Assembly: GCA_964448935.1 (NCBI GenBank)
Contig: CAYVBE010000047.1
Span: forward strand, 1 to 22,974
Reading direction: 5' to 3'
DNA: 22,974 nt
Source: CAYVBE01 sp964448935
Lineage (GTDB): Bacteria; Planctomycetota; Brocadiia; SM23-32
Shown: positions 1 to 8,866 of the stretch, one piece after another
How the letters are laid out: every line of letters begins with the position of its first letter
How positions within the stretch are numbered: position 1 is the stretch's first letter
The notes under the pieces: generated by a model
Database searches by the model: none
The model's input: the letters and a program-made list of their open reading frames with translations, nothing else
What the model was told of the DNA's origin: nothing
Position numbers and translations under genes: made by a program

Positions 1-1458
<1,458 letters not shown>

Positions 1459-1469
1459 CACAACTCCCG

Positions 1470-1504
1470 CCTACGAAATGGTAGGACAACCGTCCCGATC
1501 CTAC
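1470..1504. promoter_or_regulatory. Clustered inverted half-sites (possible operator)
   Basis: On the minus strand GTAGGA (1504-1499), TCCTAC (1486-1481) and GTAGG (1474-1470) alternate in orientation, with 12- and 6-nt spacers. The first arm overlaps the candidate -10 box and the others fall in the leader, an arrangement that would suit an autoregulatory operator. Seen directly in sequence; the function is inferred. Confidence 0.3.
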
Positions 1505-1526
1505 AGAACCGCAGGAAACGAAGCAA
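1498..1526 (-). promoter_or_regulatory. Candidate sigma-70 promoter of the sigma-54 activator gene
   Basis: Minus-strand TTGCTT (1526-1521) is separated by 17 nt from TAGGAT (1503-1498), about 40 nt upstream of the activator start. Both boxes are only partial matches, so this is a weak call. The upstream esterase gene ends at 1563, so the activator could also be read from that transcript. Confidence 0.35.
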
Positions 1527-1562
1527 GCGACGACCGGGCCGCCGACCGAGGTCCGGTCGCAG

Positions 1563-3428
1563 TCACCGCTGCGGCGGCTTGCGCTCGTGCGAGGCGAGCC
1601 AGGCCCAGAACTCCTCCGTGTGCTGGTGAAGAGACTGAATGCCGTGGCCCTTCTCGGGGTGCCACGTGTAGCGCACGTCCGCCCCGAGCCGCTCCAGTTC
1701 GGCACCTGCCCGTCGGCCGCCCTCGACCGACACGGCCTGGTCGCGCTCGCCGTGGCAGATCCAGATGGGAATGTGAGCTATACGGGAAAGGTCGTTGTCC
1801 CGCGCCGCTCCCGACAGCACAGCCAGGGCGGCGAAGCGCTCGGGGCGGCGCGTCGCCCAGGTGTAGGTGGCGAACCCGCCCATGCTGAATCCGGTCAGTG
1901 AGACGCGGTCGAGGTCGGCGTTGTAGACCTCCAGGACGTGGTCCAGCAACCGGTCCAGCACGTCGGTATGCCACCGGGCGTTCGTGGCCGGTGTGATGCA
2001 GATGTAGGGCATGGGCACGCCGAACTTGTAGTTGTAGAGCGCGCCCTCGTGTGGATGCGCGGTGCCCGGCGTCCACGGCCGCCGCCCCCCGGAACCGTGC
2101 AGGTGGATGATAACCGGCCAGGGGCCGCCGGACGCGTAGCCCTCCGGCAGTGAGACCCAGTAAGTAATGCCCGGCATCGCCATGCCTTCCGGCAGGTCCA
2201 GAAGCGCCGGCAGACTGCCCGGATCGGCAAGCTGGTAGTCCTCACCCCGCGCAAGGGCCTCCAGGGCGGGCCGCATTCTGGCGAACACCTCCAGCAGCCT
2301 TCCGTCCGCTCGCTCCGGCTCCCACGCCAGCCATTCCTCGCCCAGCCGCGCGATGGGCAGCAGCCGCCGGGCGCGCAGGCGCTTCTCGGCATCCGGCTCG
2401 TCCAGGTCCCGACGCAGCCGCGCGGCGGCCTCGTGCGCATTCTCCAGCAGGTCGGCCTTTGCGGCAGCATAGTCACCGACAAAGAACCGGGCGTCGCCGG
2501 TGAAAGGCTCCCGGTTCGGTGGCCGGACCGCGAAGCGTGCCTCCAGGTAACCGTCGTGGCCCTCCGGCAGCCGCAGCGAGAGCGGGGTATCCGTGCGCAC
2601 ATCATATTCGGCCAGTGTGCGGTTCCCGGCATCGTGGAATGTTATCGTCGCGGGCAGGTCCACCGGGGCTCCCGGGGGTTGCGGTACCAGGGCGCCCGAC
2701 AGGGCCTCGGCGCCCTCGTCCAACACCAGCGAAGGACCCTCGAATTCCACGTCCTCGATGCGCGACAGGCGCGCTGCCTTCATGTCGCTCTCCCGGTAGA
2801 GTTCCAGGTAGAAGCCCCACCCCCCCAGGTGCTGCTCCACCTTGACGAGCACATCGTTCGTGCCCCGGCGCAATTCGACGGGAAAGGACTCCTCCCAGCG
2901 CACCGCCGCGCGTCCGGGGCTCCACACCGAGTGGACCAGTTGCCCGTTGACATACACGCGGGCGCCGTCATCCGAGCCGAAGTACGCCGTCACCTGCTCC
3001 GGGCGATCGCATCGGATGCGGCAGCGGGCATAGGCCACCTCGTCCTCGGCACCGGAGAACGCCTCCGCCAGGTCTACAAGGCCGTCCGGTCCGGCACTGA
3101 ACTCAAACGGCTCTGCCTGCACAGCGTTCCCGTCCAGGTCCTCGTAAGGCACCGGGCGGTCGGCCGGGAGAACGCCTTTCCCTTCGCCGCCGAATGGTGC
3201 CAGAAAGTCCCGTTCGTATCCGTCCCGGGAGATACCTTCCTCCTCCTCCGGCTCAATAGGTCGGTTCGGGAACCCGCCCACCAGAAGCCAGTCGCCGATG
3301 AAACCTGAGGATGTGACGCGGTTGACCGGCACGCCGGTGGAGCCGCCTTCTCCCATCGTCGCCGCGCAGCCGAGCAACGGCGCACACAGACCCATACACA
3401 ACAAGACCAACTGGACATTGCCGTTCAT
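1563..3428 (-). CDS. Lipoprotein alpha/beta-hydrolase (esterase/PHB-depolymerase-like) with N-terminal sugar-binding-like sandwich
   Basis: 621 residues from ATG at 3428. The frame is open further upstream, but this ATG has GGGAGG 11 nt before it, lies downstream of a TATAAT box, and directly precedes a lipoprotein signal with lipobox LLGC (Cys21). Residues about 110-220 resemble a PA14/jelly-roll accessory domain (GSDDGARVYVNGQLV, then a GTNDVLVKVE strand). The C-terminal third is an alpha/beta-hydrolase: oxyanion segment HLHGSGG, nucleophile elbow GFSMGG (Ser515), then GERD (Asp563) and GHG (His595) as a full triad. The family includes feruloyl/acetyl esterases and dienelactone-hydrolase-like enzymes; the substrate cannot be read from sequence. 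Membrane-anchored outside the cytoplasm, it sits directly downstream of the giant propeller protein, so removal of ester groups from a glycan is a reasonable inference. It could instead be a peptidase-like member of the same fold. Confidence 0.88.
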   Translation of the reverse strand: MNGNVQLVLLCMGLCAPLLGCAATMGEGGSTGVPVNRVTSSGFIGDWLLVGGFPNRPIEPEEEEGISRDGYERDFLAPFGGEGKGVLPADRPVPYEDLDGNAVQAEPFEFSAGPDGLVDLAEAFSGAEDEVAYARCRIRCDRPEQVTAYFGSDDGARVYVNGQLVHSVWSPGRAAVRWEESFPVELRRGTNDVLVKVEQHLGGWGFYLELYRESDMKAARLSRIEDVEFEGPSLVLDEGAEALSGALVPQPPGAPVDLPATITFHDAGNRTLAEYDVRTDTPLSLRLPEGHDGYLEARFAVRPPNREPFTGDARFFVGDYAAAKADLLENAHEAAARLRRDLDEPDAEKRLRARRLLPIARLGEEWLAWEPERADGRLLEVFARMRPALEALARGEDYQLADPGSLPALLDLPEGMAMPGITYWVSLPEGYASGGPWPVIIHLHGSGGRRPWTPGTAHPHEGALYNYKFGVPMPYICITPATNARWHTDVLDRLLDHVLEVYNADLDRVSLTGFSMGGFATYTWATRRPERFAALAVLSGAARDNDLSRIAHIPIWICHGERDQAVSVEGGRRAGAELERLGADVRYTWHPEKGHGIQSLHQHTEEFWAWLASHERKPPQR

Positions 3429-3480
3429 GACACCGAAGACCTCCCGAGATGATGCCCCTTGAACAGGTAGGAAGGAGTTG

Positions 3481-3486
3481 ATTATA
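3481..3486 (-). promoter_or_regulatory. Perfect -10 box (TATAAT) upstream of the esterase gene
   Basis: A consensus TATAAT on the minus strand lies 52 nt upstream of the chosen ATG at 3428. The sequence 17 nt further upstream (CGGGCA) is a poor -35 box. It may give the esterase its own promoter inside the minus-strand run. Confidence 0.35.
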
Positions 3487-3533
3487 CGCAATCCCGCCCT
3501 GCTTGCCCGAGGACGATCATTCACTTCTCGAAC

Positions 3534-6500
3534 CTATTCCTGGCGCACCAACTCAACGCCGCAGAGGAACGGCGGGTTACGGGACTCGGGCACCTGCTTG
3601 AGTTCGATCACCAGGGAATCGTCCAAGGACACGCCGCGAAACGTGCGCGTAACCGCCCGGCCCGGGCCGCCGGCCTGCGCGGCCACATCGAAACTTTTCG
3701 CCGCCAGGGTCCCCTGAAGGTAGATGTCGAACACCCGCCGGCCCGCCGGCAGCCCCTCGGGCTCGGCAAAGTGCAGCGTTACGGTGTACGGTTCGCCGCC
3801 GCCGTTGACGTCGGACAGCCTGAGATACCGCAGACCCATGACACCCGAGGCGGCAACCCAGCTCAGCCCGCTCGTCCCGTCCACCCATGCCGAATGCTGC
3901 CGGTAGGCGGCCGACCTGAAGTGGGCGTATGCATCGGGGTAGGCCAGCCCGCCGATCCTGACCTCCGAGACGGAGGCCGACACGACCGGTCGCCTCTCAC
4001 TGTCGTCCTCGCCCCCTTCGCCGTGCTCGCCGAAGCTCAGGCGAACCAGCCGCGCCCGCACGGGCCGGAACTCGCAGGTCTCCCTCCGGGTTTCCCGACC
4101 CCGGCTTTCCTTCTCCAGAACGGTGGCCCACTCCTCTCCGTCGAGGCTCGTTTCGATGGTAAGACGGGTCGCCTCCGGCCCCGTCCAATCCATCTGCAGC
4201 CCGTCAATCATCGCGGGCCTGTTCAGTTCATAAAGGATCCACTCGTCGAAACATCCCTCGCGCCCGTCGCGCATCCCCCATCGGCTGGGGAAGTTGCCGT
4301 CCAGAGTCTTGTCCGGCAGGCTTCCGCGTGAAGCCGAGACGTCAACGACCCGAACGGAGGTATCGGCGAAATCCACGGTATTGACCAGCACGGGCAGGTC
4401 CGGCGCGGGGGAGCCCGTGCGAGGATACGGCACCCAGAGGGTCCCGTTCTCGGCACGCCGGCAGCCGGGAGCGCCCAGGTTGATGCCGAGGCGGCGGACC
4501 GGACCCTCGCCCCGGTCGACCGCCACGCCGGTCCACACTTCCACGGCGGGCATGTGGACCAGCCCCAGCGAGGTCTGGTTCTGGTAGGAGCAGGTGCAGG
4601 TGCGGGTGTAATCGGGCGCGTTCAGCACGCCGTCGGCCGCGATCAGACTGGCGGTGCAGCCGCTCTTGAACCCGCCGAAATTGCCCGTGCCGCCGCCGTG
4701 CTCCAGGTCGCCGAAACCGGCCGCGCCGGAACGGAACAGCAGCATGTGCGGGCTGCCGTTCGAGGCCCCGCAGCCGTAACTCTTCCAATAGCGTTGCTTT
4801 ATCTTTCGCCCCGTAATCGGGTGCAGTCTCCTGACCGGTTCGCCCGTCTTGATGTCACGCATGTCGCCGGGCCGGGGTGGGATCAGCATGTCGCGCAGAA
4901 CGACCGCCGGGAACTGCATCGGACCGGACCAGAGCACCTCGCCGGTGGAACCCCGCCGGGCGATCGCACGGGAGTACGGTTCGTCCGGCAGGCGGTAGCG
5001 GCCGTCCACGCTGCCGCCTTCCAACAGAATATCGTGCTTTTCGCTGTAAGCCAGAAAAGTCCCCGAAACGTCGCTGCCGGTCTCCCAGAGCACCCGCCCA
5101 TCGGCAGCATCCAGAGCCATGACCCTGGGGCGCTCCTGGGGTCTTGCGCGGCGGCTCCGCAGGAACTGCAGAGGCTGCTCCGAAAGGCCGTCAATCACCA
5201 TGATCCGCCCCTCTGCCGCCACAATGGCGTTGTGCCGGAACCCGATTTCCGCCCTCCTGGTATAGAGCGTTTCCCCGGTAAAACGGTCCATGACCACCAG
5301 CCTGCGGCTGGAGGTGGCGTTCCAGTTATCCGTCCAGCCGAGTCTGGTTTCGTCAAACTGATGTGGGTCGGCGGTGCAGATCAGCAGGTCTTCCCAGACA
5401 CTGATATGCCCCCAGTCGTTCGGCGGGACCTCGACGCCCTCGCGGTACAGCGAGAATTCGGCCAGGGTTTCCCCGGTTTCGGGGTCCAGGCGGAACACCT
5501 GTCCGCGATGGCGCAGGTAGATGCTGTCCGGCAGCGTCACGTAGGGACTGCCGATGTAGGTGGCGCCGGGAATCCTGTCCATATAGACGCCGGATCCCCT
5601 GCGCCAGCGCTCCTCCAACTCGAGGTTCGTGCACGGGTGGCCGATTCCGGGGAACTCGCGGGCCCATATCTCGCGGCCGGTATAGACGTCGCGGGCGCTG
5701 ACGCGTTCCACCCCCAGAATCACCAGGCGGCCGCCGGCCACCTGGGGACGGGGCCCCCCGGCGTGCCGGGGCAGCACATTGTTGTGACTGACGCTGCCGT
5801 ACCACAACACACCCAGGGGCAGGCGCACCCTGTCGTCCTGCGAAACTGTCGTCTGTGCCGGGTCGGCGTACTGATGCGTCCACTGCCCCGCGCCCGGCAG
5901 AGGGCCCTCGCGGGACAGAACGACGTCGGCCCCGAAGAACGCCTTGCCACCGTAGGGCCGCAGCAATCCGTACACATCCTGTTGCTTCAGGCCGCCGGCG
6001 GCCGGGTCTTCGACCACTATCAGGGACGATATGTAGGGGGGATACTTCATGTCCGCCGCGCGGCCGGGCAGCAAGCCGATCCGCGTGCCGTAGAGGCCGG
6101 CCTCGTCGAAACGTCTTCGCAGTGCCCCTATCTTCTCCCGGTCCGGGTCAATGCCCACCACGTGAAGCTGCGTATGCACGGCCACCTGCTCCATCAAATC
6201 GCCGTCGCCGACGCCCAGAAACAGGGCATAGCCGCTGCCGATTGCTTCGGCATGCCGGAGGATGGCCGCTTCCCGCTCTCCGGAGGGGGCACGCGCAACG
6301 GGCTGCGCCTTCGCACGGGCAGCACGATCGTTATACACCCTCGGTTCATCCGGGGCATCAGGCCCGAAGCAGTACAGCGTCCCCTCAGTCGTGGTGAGGA
6401 ACAGGCGCCCTTGCGCCGTCAGCGCGGTGAAAACGGGGCCATCTATTCTGTCGGCGAACTCACGAGCCCGTGCCTGGAGAGCCTCGTTGACCAGGCTGGC

Positions 6501-7451
6501 CCCCCCCACCTTGTGTCCGTCGTGCAGGCTGTAGCGAATGCCGTGATTGTAGAAGAACTCATCGTCCGCACGCACCCGGTACCCGCCGGACCTTTTCTTG
6601 TACAAGTTCAGGTGCAGGAATTCGCCCGTATGGCGGTCGAGCAGCGCGGGGGTCGAACGACCGCCGGAAACCACCAGCCGATCCTCCGTGGCCGCCAGGT
6701 AGCCCTGTGGCGAAATGCCCGCGAAGGCGAACGCGCCGCCGTGCGGCTGATGCTGCCAGGTGGAGGACTCGCCCGTGTTCTGCCAGACGACGGCCCCGGT
6801 CCCGGCGTCCAGCGCGTAAACGAACGTGCCCATGAAGGGCCAGACGCCGGCCGCGAAATAGACCCTGCCGTCCTTGAGCACCGGCCCGCCGCGGGCCGCC
6901 CACATGCTGATGACGCGGTTGTTGCCCAATACCAGGCGCTCGGCCGGAGCGGCCTTGAAACACCACAGTTGCTCGCCGGACCGGGCGTCCACACAGTAGA
7001 GGTGTCCATCATCGGAAACGAAGTAAACCTTGCCTTCCCACGCCGCCGGGGCGAGCCGCACCGGCCCATCCACATAGCAGCGCCAGACTTCCGAACCGTC
7101 TCCCACGCGGTAGGCCGTCACGCGGTCACTCACCATGGAAGGCACGAAAACAAGGTCGCCCATAACCACAGGGGCATAGGACAGGTCGAAATCCAGCTTC
7201 CCCATGTCGTCGAGCTGTCTGGGCCAGGCGGGACGGGGCGTGGCCAGGCGGCGTGCCCAGTTCAGGTGCAGTTCTTCAGGGATTTCCATCGGCGTTGCGC
7301 CGCTTCGCGCCGCGTCGTAGCCCCACAGGGGCCAGTCCACGGCGGACTCAGTTGCGCCCGCTGCGGGCTGAGAACACAAGACTACCAGGACGACGGACAG
7401 CACGGCCCTGGAGGCCCAGGACATGGTTCGCAGAATCTTGCGACTGTGCAT
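3534..7451 (-). CDS. Exported giant PQQ-type beta-propeller protein with inserted methyltransferase-like fold, F5/8-type C and malectin-like domains
   Basis: 1305 residues. The start at 7451 has GAGG 6 nt upstream and gives a good signal peptide (hydrophobic 15-27, cleavage near AAGA/T at 33); the frame is open to 7559 but that extension has no leader character. PQQ/BamB-type blades (for example DGHLYCVDARSGEQLWCF, YALDAGTGAVVW) fill about 40-390 and 530-960. Between them, about 392-529, lies a Rossmann methyltransferase-like fold (LFLGVGDGDL at 410-419, VVGIDPD at 431-437). A cysteine-rich signature with GNFGGF, GCTASLIAADG and TRTCTCSYQNQTS (about 922-966) is, as I recall, conserved in large planctomycete propeller proteins. 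A discoidin-like F5/8 C domain (about 1039-1169) and a malectin-like sandwich (1170-1305) finish it. It probably acts outside the cytoplasm in glycan binding or processing; no catalytic activity is established. Confidence 0.92.
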   Translation of the reverse strand: MHSRKILRTMSWASRAVLSVVLVVLCSQPAAGATESAVDWPLWGYDAARSGATPMEIPEELHLNWARRLATPRPAWPRQLDDMGKLDFDLSYAPVVMGDLVFVPSMVSDRVTAYRVGDGSEVWRCYVDGPVRLAPAAWEGKVYFVSDDGHLYCVDARSGEQLWCFKAAPAERLVLGNNRVISMWAARGGPVLKDGRVYFAAGVWPFMGTFVYALDAGTGAVVWQNTGESSTWQHQPHGGAFAFAGISPQGYLAATEDRLVVSGGRSTPALLDRHTGEFLHLNLYKKRSGGYRVRADDEFFYNHGIRYSLHDGHKVGGASLVNEALQARAREFADRIDGPVFTALTAQGRLFLTTTEGTLYCFGPDAPDEPRVYNDRAARAKAQPVARAPSGEREAAILRHAEAIGSGYALFLGVGDGDLMEQVAVHTQLHVVGIDPDREKIGALRRRFDEAGLYGTRIGLLPGRAADMKYPPYISSLIVVEDPAAGGLKQQDVYGLLRPYGGKAFFGADVVLSREGPLPGAGQWTHQYADPAQTTVSQDDRVRLPLGVLWYGSVSHNNVLPRHAGGPRPQVAGGRLVILGVERVSARDVYTGREIWAREFPGIGHPCTNLELEERWRRGSGVYMDRIPGATYIGSPYVTLPDSIYLRHRGQVFRLDPETGETLAEFSLYREGVEVPPNDWGHISVWEDLLICTADPHQFDETRLGWTDNWNATSSRRLVVMDRFTGETLYTRRAEIGFRHNAIVAAEGRIMVIDGLSEQPLQFLRSRRARPQERPRVMALDAADGRVLWETGSDVSGTFLAYSEKHDILLEGGSVDGRYRLPDEPYSRAIARRGSTGEVLWSGPMQFPAVVLRDMLIPPRPGDMRDIKTGEPVRRLHPITGRKIKQRYWKSYGCGASNGSPHMLLFRSGAAGFGDLEHGGGTGNFGGFKSGCTASLIAADGVLNAPDYTRTCTCSYQNQTSLGLVHMPAVEVWTGVAVDRGEGPVRRLGINLGAPGCRRAENGTLWVPYPRTGSPAPDLPVLVNTVDFADTSVRVVDVSASRGSLPDKTLDGNFPSRWGMRDGREGCFDEWILYELNRPAMIDGLQMDWTGPEATRLTIETSLDGEEWATVLEKESRGRETRRETCEFRPVRARLVRLSFGEHGEGGEDDSERRPVVSASVSEVRIGGLAYPDAYAHFRSAAYRQHSAWVDGTSGLSWVAASGVMGLRYLRLSDVNGGGEPYTVTLHFAEPEGLPAGRRVFDIYLQGTLAAKSFDVAAQAGGPGRAVTRTFRGVSLDDSLVIELKQVPESRNPPFLCGVELVRQE
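5865..6278 (-). other. Methyltransferase-like Rossmann insert within the propeller gene
   Basis: About 138 codons in frame with the propeller gene. The glycine-rich loop GVGDGD, an acidic residue ending strand 2 (VVGIDPD), an RRRFDEAGLYG helix and a later RPYGGKAFF strand follow the class I SAM-methyltransferase order. Blade sequence resumes afterwards, so it is an insertion rather than a fused end domain. Fold assignment is by eye. Confidence 0.65.
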
Positions 7452-7587
7452 CGTTCGCCTCAACATCGGCTGTTTCGGGTGCCAGAGTTCCAACTGTTCC
7501 GCATCAAACGGTAGTAATGGATCGGAAGACCAAGAAACGGTGCGGGGTAACGGACGCACTGTTCCGGGGCCCGCCCTTCAGAATGAA

Positions 7588-8697
7588 TCACAGGGCTTTG
7601 AACTCCGCCACGGTGCGGCGTGCCTTCTCGAAGGAAACGGGCGGGGGGAGGACTCCGGCCGAGGTAAGGAATATCTTCCGCCGGTCGGGGCAGTTGGACA
7701 GGTCCTCGGCGACGCTCTGCACGATCTTTTCCACGGGCGCCAGCCAGAGCGTTGCGTTTGTGCCGCCGATCAACGCCTTGCTGCGCATCCGCCTCCGACC
7801 GTCGGTCAGAGTGGTGTCCCCCACCGGCGGCGTGGTGAACGCCTCGTTCACCAGCGCGGGCAGTTCGTCAACCTTCTCCAGCAGCGCGTTCAGCGTGCCG
7901 CACATGTGGTGGACGGGCACGATGTCGTGCTCGAGAATAAGGTTGCCGTAGTCGTGCAGGTGGGGCATGCAGAACTCCTCGAACATGTCCGGACTGATCA
8001 GCGTCGTCGAGGTGTTCTCGGTCAGCCAGAAGGTATCGGCCTCCACGTGCGGCAGCAGCGCGCGCAGGTTCCGCATCCGGTCGGCATGCATCAGGTCTAT
8101 CACCTCGCGGAACAGCTCCGGCTCGTCGTGCAGCAGGTAGATCGTCGTCTCCGGCCCACACAGGTGCTCGACCAGGTTCATCAGCGGCGAGGGGCCGATT
8201 CCCGTCATGCTGACGGCGTCTTTGGCCTCCAGTTCCTGCTGTCGCGCCGCCCATTCCCCGGCGCGTTCCGCGGGTACCGAGTATTCGGTGTCCCTGAACA
8301 GCCAGCGGAGCCGCCGCAGGTTCTCCACGCTATCCGCCGGGAAGCCCACCGGATGCCAGCTTTCGGTATAAACGTCGTAGCTGTCCTGGGCCACCAGCTC
8401 ACCGTCGGGCGTCTCGATGATCGTGGTGCGCAGACCGTTCTCCTGCTCCGTGTGGCGCTCGACGTGGGGATTCTCGCAGTCCGCCCCGGCCCAGCAGCCC
8501 AGCAGCAGGTCGCATCCAGCGGCGCGGAGCAACTCCTCGTTATCCATGTCGCAGTAGGGTTCCGGCTGCGAGGACTTCCACGTGCGCTTGGTCATCTTCA
8601 GCCAGACGGGAAAGCGATCCACCTCCTCGCCCCGGAAGGTCGCGAAGATACGCTCCCGGTTCGTCATGGTCTCCGTGCGGCCTTTCCCCATCTCCAT
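7588..8697 (-). CDS. Uroporphyrinogen decarboxylase family protein (MtaA/CmuA-like), paralogue 1
   Basis: 369 residues. ATG at 8697 is chosen because GGAGGAG sits 4 nt upstream and a strong promoter lies just beyond; the open frame to 8727 would begin before the predicted transcription start. The protein shows the HemE/MtaA TIM-barrel layout: NRERIFATFRGEEVDRFPV near the start, a MTGIGPSPLM strand, and a HxC motif (His264-Met-Cys266) as used for zinc in methylcobalamin:thiol methyltransferases. True HemE is unlikely, since no haem genes are near. Where MtaA-type enzymes carry a third zinc ligand, a Cys near the C-terminal GxG strand, this protein reads TSAG (345-348), so metal binding or reaction may differ. 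Members of this family are expanded in glycan-degrading PVC-type genomes with unknown substrates. First gene of the minus-strand run; soluble, cytoplasmic. Confidence 0.88.
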   Translation of the reverse strand: MEMGKGRTETMTNRERIFATFRGEEVDRFPVWLKMTKRTWKSSQPEPYCDMDNEELLRAAGCDLLLGCWAGADCENPHVERHTEQENGLRTTIIETPDGELVAQDSYDVYTESWHPVGFPADSVENLRRLRWLFRDTEYSVPAERAGEWAARQQELEAKDAVSMTGIGPSPLMNLVEHLCGPETTIYLLHDEPELFREVIDLMHADRMRNLRALLPHVEADTFWLTENTSTTLISPDMFEEFCMPHLHDYGNLILEHDIVPVHHMCGTLNALLEKVDELPALVNEAFTTPPVGDTTLTDGRRRMRSKALIGGTNATLWLAPVEKIVQSVAEDLSNCPDRRKIFLTSAGVLPPPVSFEKARRTVAEFKAL

Positions 8698-8730
8698 GCA
8701 TCTCCTCCGGTTCGAACGGTCTTTCAAGCC

Positions 8731-8758
8731 ATTGTAGCGCCCAGCCGTCCCGCGTCAA
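8731..8758 (-). promoter_or_regulatory. Sigma-70-type promoter for the leftward block
   Basis: Minus-strand TTGACG (8758-8753), a 16-nt spacer and TACAAT (8736-8731), each one mismatch from consensus. Transcription would start near 8724, giving a leader of about 27 nt with a strong ribosome binding site before ATG 8697. The best promoter match I found in the window. Confidence 0.65.
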
Positions 8759-8790
8759 AAGGGCGATCGGCCGGCGCCGCCCGTTTCCCC

Positions 8791-8819
8791 TTTAGGCTGC
8801 CGGGCCATCGGGCTATACT
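8791..8819 (+). promoter_or_regulatory. Candidate sigma-70 promoter for the rightward sulfatase block
   Basis: TTTAGG (8791-8796), 17-nt spacer, TATACT (8814-8819). The -10 box is good and the -35 weak. Transcription would start near 8826, about 40 nt before ATG 8867. It is back to back with the leftward promoter, so the two blocks share one 169-bp control region. Confidence 0.45.
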
Positions 8820-8866
8820 GGGAACTCTTCGTTGTCCCACAGCTAACTTTGCTGCGAGAATGGACT

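Noticed and set aside
7469..7484. TGGCAC-type sigma-54 promoter upstream of the giant propeller gene
   Set aside because: The -24 half matches on the minus strand, but the downstream GC is one base too far away and the TTGC element is missing.
4554..7514. A 986-codon open frame on the plus strand opposite the propeller gene
   Set aside because: It is a GC-driven antisense shadow: its translation shows no domain, while the minus strand carries clear propeller, discoidin and malectin motifs.
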